A stretch of DNA of 64,000 nucleotides from Trogon surrucura. Taxonomy: Eukaryota > Chordata > Aves > Trogoniformes > Trogonidae. Of this stretch, positions 63,116-64,000 are shown piece by piece; position 1 is the stretch's first letter; each line of letters begins with the position of its first letter. The stretch lies in the NCBI GenBank assembly GCA_020746105.1, contig CM036619.1, forward strand, positions 57,213,135 through 57,277,134. Reading direction: 5' to 3'. A program made the translations under genes and the position numbers. Below the pieces are notes generated by a model that saw only the letters and a list, made by a program, of their open reading frames with translations, made no database searches and was not told the origin of the DNA.

Positions 63116-63160
63116 TTTTTTTTTTTTCAGATGCCAGTATCTGCATCTGAAAAAAAAAAA
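63116..63160. repeat. 18-bp hairpin of poly(T)-CAGATGC and its complement
   Basis: T12 then CAGATGC (63116-63134) faces GCATCTG then A11 (63143-63160) across an 8-nt loop, CAGTATCT. The loop plus arm word CAGTATCTGCAT also occurs at 63096-63107, 39 bp upstream, so the right part looks copied from nearby sequence. Confidence 0.9.
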
Positions 63161-64000
63161 TAGGAAAGGAAGCTAATAAATACTGGTTTTCACCTAAAAG
63201 CAAATGCTTCCATTATGGAATAAACTTCTCCTTACTGAAGGCCTATATTTATCACTTTCTCTCTGATTATACTGAAGCAGACTTCTAGCTGTAAACAGAA
63301 AGCACAAAATCCAAACTAAATGCAAAGACAGTCACATAACTTTATCATGGCTAATCTGAAAAATGTTTAGCACATCTATGCCAAACAAAAACACTTTTAA
63401 AGAAGATATTATTCAATGTTATAAACTTACATAATGGGAGGTGTTAAGTGGCATATTTACGTAACTCTTTGTCATCACAGCCTCCCATTTTTGTGAACTG
63501 GACTTGCTCTATTAATAGTAATGAACCGACTCAGTCAGAACATGCTGCTTTTTATAAACCTGCCTATAAACGGGGGATTCTCCGATTTCATAATTTTAAA
63601 AGGTAACCAATTCATTATTAATTTATGTATAAATTATATCATGTTTACATATATTATTATTTATAAATCTACTACATTTAAAATTAAATCCTCAAATACT
63701 TCTTTTTTGCATTTTTAACTTTTTCTAAAGTTTTTTTTTAAAATGTACTGATTCACTTCATGTCTTGAATTTTGTATGGAAAGGTACTCTACTCAACAAT
63801 TGCTATTAGTAATTGTTTAAGTACAGCACTTGCTGTGGGAGGGCAGAAAAAAACTTCAATACCACCCCAAAACTACTCATTATCATTTTTCTTTGCTATT
63901 TGTTCATGTTTAAAGGTGTTTCACATCATAACCTCTTCAGCCCAATTTCTCTGTTGAAGGATATACACTGAACTCAGCAAAGTCACCCCACTAAAGAATG

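Larger units (their letters stand above)
56409..64000. other. unassigned AT-rich sequence
   Basis: No gene is recognised. Tandem duplications lie at 56855-56900 and 61026-61064, and a hairpin with an associated direct repeat at 63096-63160. A perfect CRE word lies beside a minus-strand donor at 57770-57802. Consensus donor words ATG|GTAAGT (near 58936) and AAAG|GTAAGT (60775) lack good partner acceptors. A 174-codon frame at 60750-61274 begins with a TTG and runs into low-complexity phenylalanine codons, so I do not call it a gene. Confidence 0.5.

Overview
The window looks like a stretch of bird nuclear DNA, either intergenic or inside a very long intron. It is AT-rich, carries no bacterial-style gene organisation, and its recognisable interspersed repeats are almost all CR1 LINEs, the dominant retrotransposon of birds, plus two retroviral LTRs. 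I found no host protein-coding gene that I can name. Most open frames of 60-140 codons are what chance gives in six frames of 64 kb, and I do not list them as genes.

Layout. 1-18.2 kb is mostly unique AT-rich sequence with one old, 5'-truncated CR1 (2188-2816, +). At 18262-20218 (+) lies the best-preserved element: a 5'-truncated CR1 whose reverse transcriptase frame is open for 619 codons and which ends in four copies of the family's 8-bp 3' repeat. 25748-26981 (+) is a second long CR1 of another subfamily, with a frameshift and an in-frame 18-bp tandem duplication. 33.97-34.33 kb holds a strongly diverged, ancient CR1-type reverse transcriptase relic. Immediately after it, at 34470-35240, a 3'-truncated retroviral LTR is joined to a 3'-truncated CR1 in the opposite orientation, as if one deletion had removed the ends of both. 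40430-40727 is a small CpG-rich island with a strong minus-strand splice donor, the best candidate for a host promoter and first exon. Further CR1 tails lie at 41803-42080 (-), 43071-43471 (-), 55097-55180 (-) and 56118-56408 (+). 51460-51834 is a complete 375-bp solo LTR with a 6-bp target-site duplication.

The remaining sequence holds small tandem duplications, one poly(T)/poly(A) hairpin that looks like a template-switch product, TATA boxes of unknown use, and several isolated acceptor-donor pairs that could be exons but cannot be told from chance without transcript or conservation data. I saw no tRNA, rRNA, CRISPR, operon or other compact system. The likeliest news here is retrotransposon history and one unannotated CpG-islet promoter.
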